A DNA stretch of 42,170 nucleotides, taken from DAOPXV01 sp035352535 (lineage in GTDB: Bacteria > Muiribacteriota > UBA9980). Where the stretch lies: NCBI GenBank assembly GCA_964545075.1, contig CAZJFS010000019.1, positions 1-42,170 on the forward strand, in the 5' to 3' direction. The position numbers were made by a program, and so were the translations under genes. Of the stretch, positions 40,543 through 42,170 are shown piece after piece. Position 1 is the first letter of the stretch. Every line of letters begins with the position of its first letter. A model generated the notes under the pieces. That model had not been told where the DNA came from. It saw only the letters and a program-made list of their open reading frames with translations, and did no database searches.

Positions 40543-41754
40543 TTATTTTTTAGCAAAAATCGCCTTCACTTCGTTTATGACGTATCGGACCTCTTCATCG
40601 GTAAGCCCGGCGTGCATCGGAAGCGTTATACACGAGTTGTAGAAATCTTCGGTAACGGGGTATCCAGCCGGATCTATTTTAAAGCGATCGGCATAGTATG
40701 GATGACGATAGACGGGGATGTAGTGGACGTTGCAACCGATATGGGCAGATTTGAGATGTTCGACGGCGGTATTCCTTCCGGACATTTCGGCGACTATGCC
40801 GGACGACGAATCGGTTTTCAGATACTCGAAATTGAGATTGATGACGTATAAATGCCAGGCCGATTTGGCGTATGGTTTTTCGTACGGCAGGATAATTTCA
40901 TCCATTCCGCGCAGACCCTGTTTATACATTTTAACGACCTCGAAACGGCGCGCCTGCATGGCCGCGAAGCGTTTGAGCTGAGAGATGCCAAGAGCGGCCT
41001 GCATATCCATGAGATTGTATTTGTAACCCAGTCCGACCATTTCATAGAACCAGCTGCCGCCTTCGCCGAAGCGCTTCCATGCGTCGCGGGAGATGCCGTG
41101 GTTTCTGAGGAGCTGGCATTTGATAGCGAACTCATCATCGTTAGTCGCTATAGCTCCGCCTTCGCCGGACGTGAAATTTTTAGCCGGGTGGAACGAAAAG
41201 CACGTGGCGATAGACGTTTTATCGGTCGAATCGCCGATCTTATGCCACATGTCCAGCTCATCGTTATGATATTGGGCGGTAAAGGCGTGAGCCGCATCTT
41301 CAATGACGAGAAGGCCGTGCTTTTCAGCGATAGCGTATATCTCTTTCATGCGGCACGGGTGGCCGCCGTAATGAACGGGAACGATGGCTTTTGTTTTGGC
41401 CGTGATCTTTTCTTCGATAAGCGACGGATTGATATTATGCGTCTCTCTTTCTATATCGACAAAAACAGGGGTGGCGCCGCAATATATCGCGGCGTTGGAA
41501 GTCGCGGCGAACGTCATGGGCGTCGTAATAACTTCATCCCCGGGCCCGATGCCGGCGGCGAGCATGGCGATATGCAGTGCTGCGGTGCATGAATTCAAGG
41601 CAATAACATGTTTGGCTCCGCAACCGTCTTTAAGCCTTTCCTCAAATTCAGGCACTTTCGGACCGGTAGTGATCCACTCGGATCTGAGGGTCGATACGAC
41701 GGCTTCAATATCTGATTCATCGAGATTATGCTTGGCGTATGGAATAAAATTCAT
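40543..41754 (-). CDS. DegT/DnrJ/EryC1/StrS-family PLP aminotransferase (PseC/ArnB-like)
   Basis: A 403-residue nucleotide-sugar aminotransferase. TTGPKVPEFEERLKDGCGAK, ALNSCTAALHIAMLAAGIGPGDEV and TTPMTFAATSNAAIYCGATP are the conserved N-terminal blocks. IEDAAHAFTA gives the Asp that contacts the PLP nitrogen, and FSFHPAKNFTSGEGGA the Schiff-base Lys192. The family transfers an amino group from glutamate to a 4-keto sugar nucleotide; PseC (pseudaminic acid) and ArnB-type enzymes are the closest by motif. No other sugar-nucleotide gene is in the window, so the pathway is not visible here. AGGTGA lies 8 bases before the ATG. The stop codon is directly followed by the radical-SAM remnant. Confidence 0.9.
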   Translation of the reverse strand: MNFIPYAKHNLDESDIEAVVSTLRSEWITTGPKVPEFEERLKDGCGAKHVIALNSCTAALHIAMLAAGIGPGDEVITTPMTFAATSNAAIYCGATPVFVDIERETHNINPSLIEEKITAKTKAIVPVHYGGHPCRMKEIYAIAEKHGLLVIEDAAHAFTAQYHNDELDMWHKIGDSTDKTSIATCFSFHPAKNFTSGEGGAIATNDDEFAIKCQLLRNHGISRDAWKRFGEGGSWFYEMVGLGYKYNLMDMQAALGISQLKRFAAMQARRFEVVKMYKQGLRGMDEIILPYEKPYAKSAWHLYVINLNFEYLKTDSSSGIVAEMSGRNTAVEHLKSAHIGCNVHYIPVYRHPYYADRFKIDPAGYPVTEDFYNSCITLPMHAGLTDEEVRYVINEVKAIFAKK

Positions 41755-41845
41755 GTCAAAATCACCTTTTTCAAAAAATTATACGCATAAATCCGCTAAT
41801 ATCGGATAAAGCGAAAACTTATAATTAACTTGAATATGATGAATT

Positions 41846-41875
41846 ATTATAACATATACGCTATGTTTTAGCCAA
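41846..41875 (-). promoter_or_regulatory. promoter of the DegT-type aminotransferase
   Basis: Minus-strand TTGGCT (41875-41870), 18-base spacer, TATAAT (41851-41846). The leader to the ATG at 41754 is about 85 bases. Apart from this, 41755-42081 shows no gene that I trust: a 70-codon open frame at 41779-41991 overlaps the promoter and begins with TTG. Confidence 0.55.
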
Positions 41876-42081
41876 TAGTAAAATACCGGGAGCATATTAC
41901 TTTTTTCGAGAACAACCATATTATCACAATAACTTTCAAAAACACGTTTATAAGATTCGCGATTTCGCCGCCATCCTATTATCCAGTTCAAGATTGAGCG
42001 AAGTTTTCAAAGATGAATAAGCTCGCAGATATAGGCCTTTTATCACGCCAGAAAATATTTTAAAAAACTTTTAAAAACATA

Positions 42082-42110
42082 TTGACAAACAATAAATGAT
42101 TTGTTATTAT
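42082..42110 (+). promoter_or_regulatory. strong outward-facing promoter at the window end
   Basis: TTGACA (42082-42087), 17-base spacer, TATTAT (42105-42110). Transcription runs out of the window. The gene it serves is not visible; the leader that follows looks like that of an rRNA operon. Confidence 0.75.
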
Positions 42111-42134
42111 GAGGGGCTTTGAACAAATAATCGT

Positions 42135-42156
42135 GTTCAGTTTGACAAGTGAATAG
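42135..42156 (+). promoter_or_regulatory. boxA-like antitermination element (possible rRNA leader)
   Basis: GTTCAG TTTGACAAGTGAATAG resembles the TTTGACAACTGAATA/TTTGAAAACTGAACA element found in the leaders of bacterial 16S rRNA genes, where it loads NusB/NusE. It lies about 30 bases after a strong promoter. An inverted repeat TGAACA/TGTTCA (42120-42125 with 42134-42139) lies next to it. Assignment is by resemblance only. Confidence 0.4.
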
Positions 42157-42170
42157 CTCCGACAGTGATC

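Noticed and set aside
40852..41592. 246-codon plus-strand frame opposite the DegT aminotransferase
   Set aside because: Long but antisense to a gene with complete catalytic motifs; its predicted product has no recognisable domain or start signal.
41779..41991. A 70-codon minus-strand open frame before the aminotransferase gene
   Set aside because: It starts with TTG, lacks a ribosome binding site, overlaps the aminotransferase promoter and matches no family I know. It may be another decayed fragment, but nothing supports a gene.
1..42170. CRISPR arrays, insertion sequences, tRNA genes and prophage
   Set aside because: I saw no regularly spaced repeats, transposase motifs, tRNA cloverleaf or phage structural genes in the window; a covariance-model scan could still find a small RNA.

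Overview
The window looks like chromosomal DNA from an uncultured Gram-negative-type (diderm) bacterium of moderate GC content. Diderm features are a PorV-like outer-membrane barrel, a lipoprotein, PilT, and several secreted or periplasmic beta-propeller and SH3 proteins. HEAT-repeat signalling proteins, NHL-like propellers and class III cyclases together suggest a deep-branching candidate phylum (Riflebacteria/Wallbacteria-like). That placement is a guess from gene style, not a measurement. Promoters are clear sigma-70 type, mostly with 17-bp spacers.

Layout. 1-4 kb (minus): the 5' end of rpsO (S15), then a four-gene operon of a DtxR-family metalloregulator followed by three exported beta-propeller proteins. 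4-8 kb (plus): a secreted TPR protein and a LeuC/LeuD-type hydro-lyase pair, closed by a bidirectional terminator. 8-11 kb: pilT (minus); a half-size TauE/SafE permease and a methyltransferase (plus). 11-15 kb: an SPFH/zinc-ribbon protein and its unknown partner, a 20-residue Lys/Ala micro-ORF with its own promoter and terminator, a double Myb-like/Tudor-like DNA-binding protein, and a HEAT protein. 15-19 kb: PorV-like barrel and Ig-like lipoprotein (minus); a probably leaderless asparaginase gene and an M50 protease (plus). 19-25 kb (minus): a DctB-like sensor kinase, LysE-type exporter, CopZ-like chaperone and CopA-type Cu+ ATPase. 25-30 kb (plus): a membrane HEAT protein with a degenerate 5'-nucleotidase domain, and a HAMP-class III adenylyl cyclase-HEAT protein. 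30-32 kb (minus): TupB/TupC-like oxyanion transporter without a binding protein. 32-34.7 kb (plus): a YmdB phosphoesterase-GAF-HD-GYP fusion. 34.8-39.3 kb (minus): two paralogous double-SH3 cell-wall hydrolases flanking a large beta-propeller protein. 39.4-42.2 kb: a UPF0489-like protein, a frameshifted radical-SAM remnant, a DegT/PseC-type aminotransferase, and an outward promoter with a boxA-like leader that may precede an rRNA operon.

How the genes may work together. The strongest candidate for an undescribed system is the nucleotide-signalling block at 25.2-34.7 kb. An adenylyl cyclase carries the same kind of HEAT repeats as its operon partner. That partner displays a phosphoesterase fold that has lost its metal ligands, and could be a ligand sensor outside the membrane. 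Nearby is a YmdB/HD-GYP fusion that could degrade two kinds of cyclic nucleotide. A third HEAT protein (13.8 kb) shares the repeat signature. The second unusual unit is the metalloregulator-propeller operon, with an AT-rich palindrome over its own promoter.
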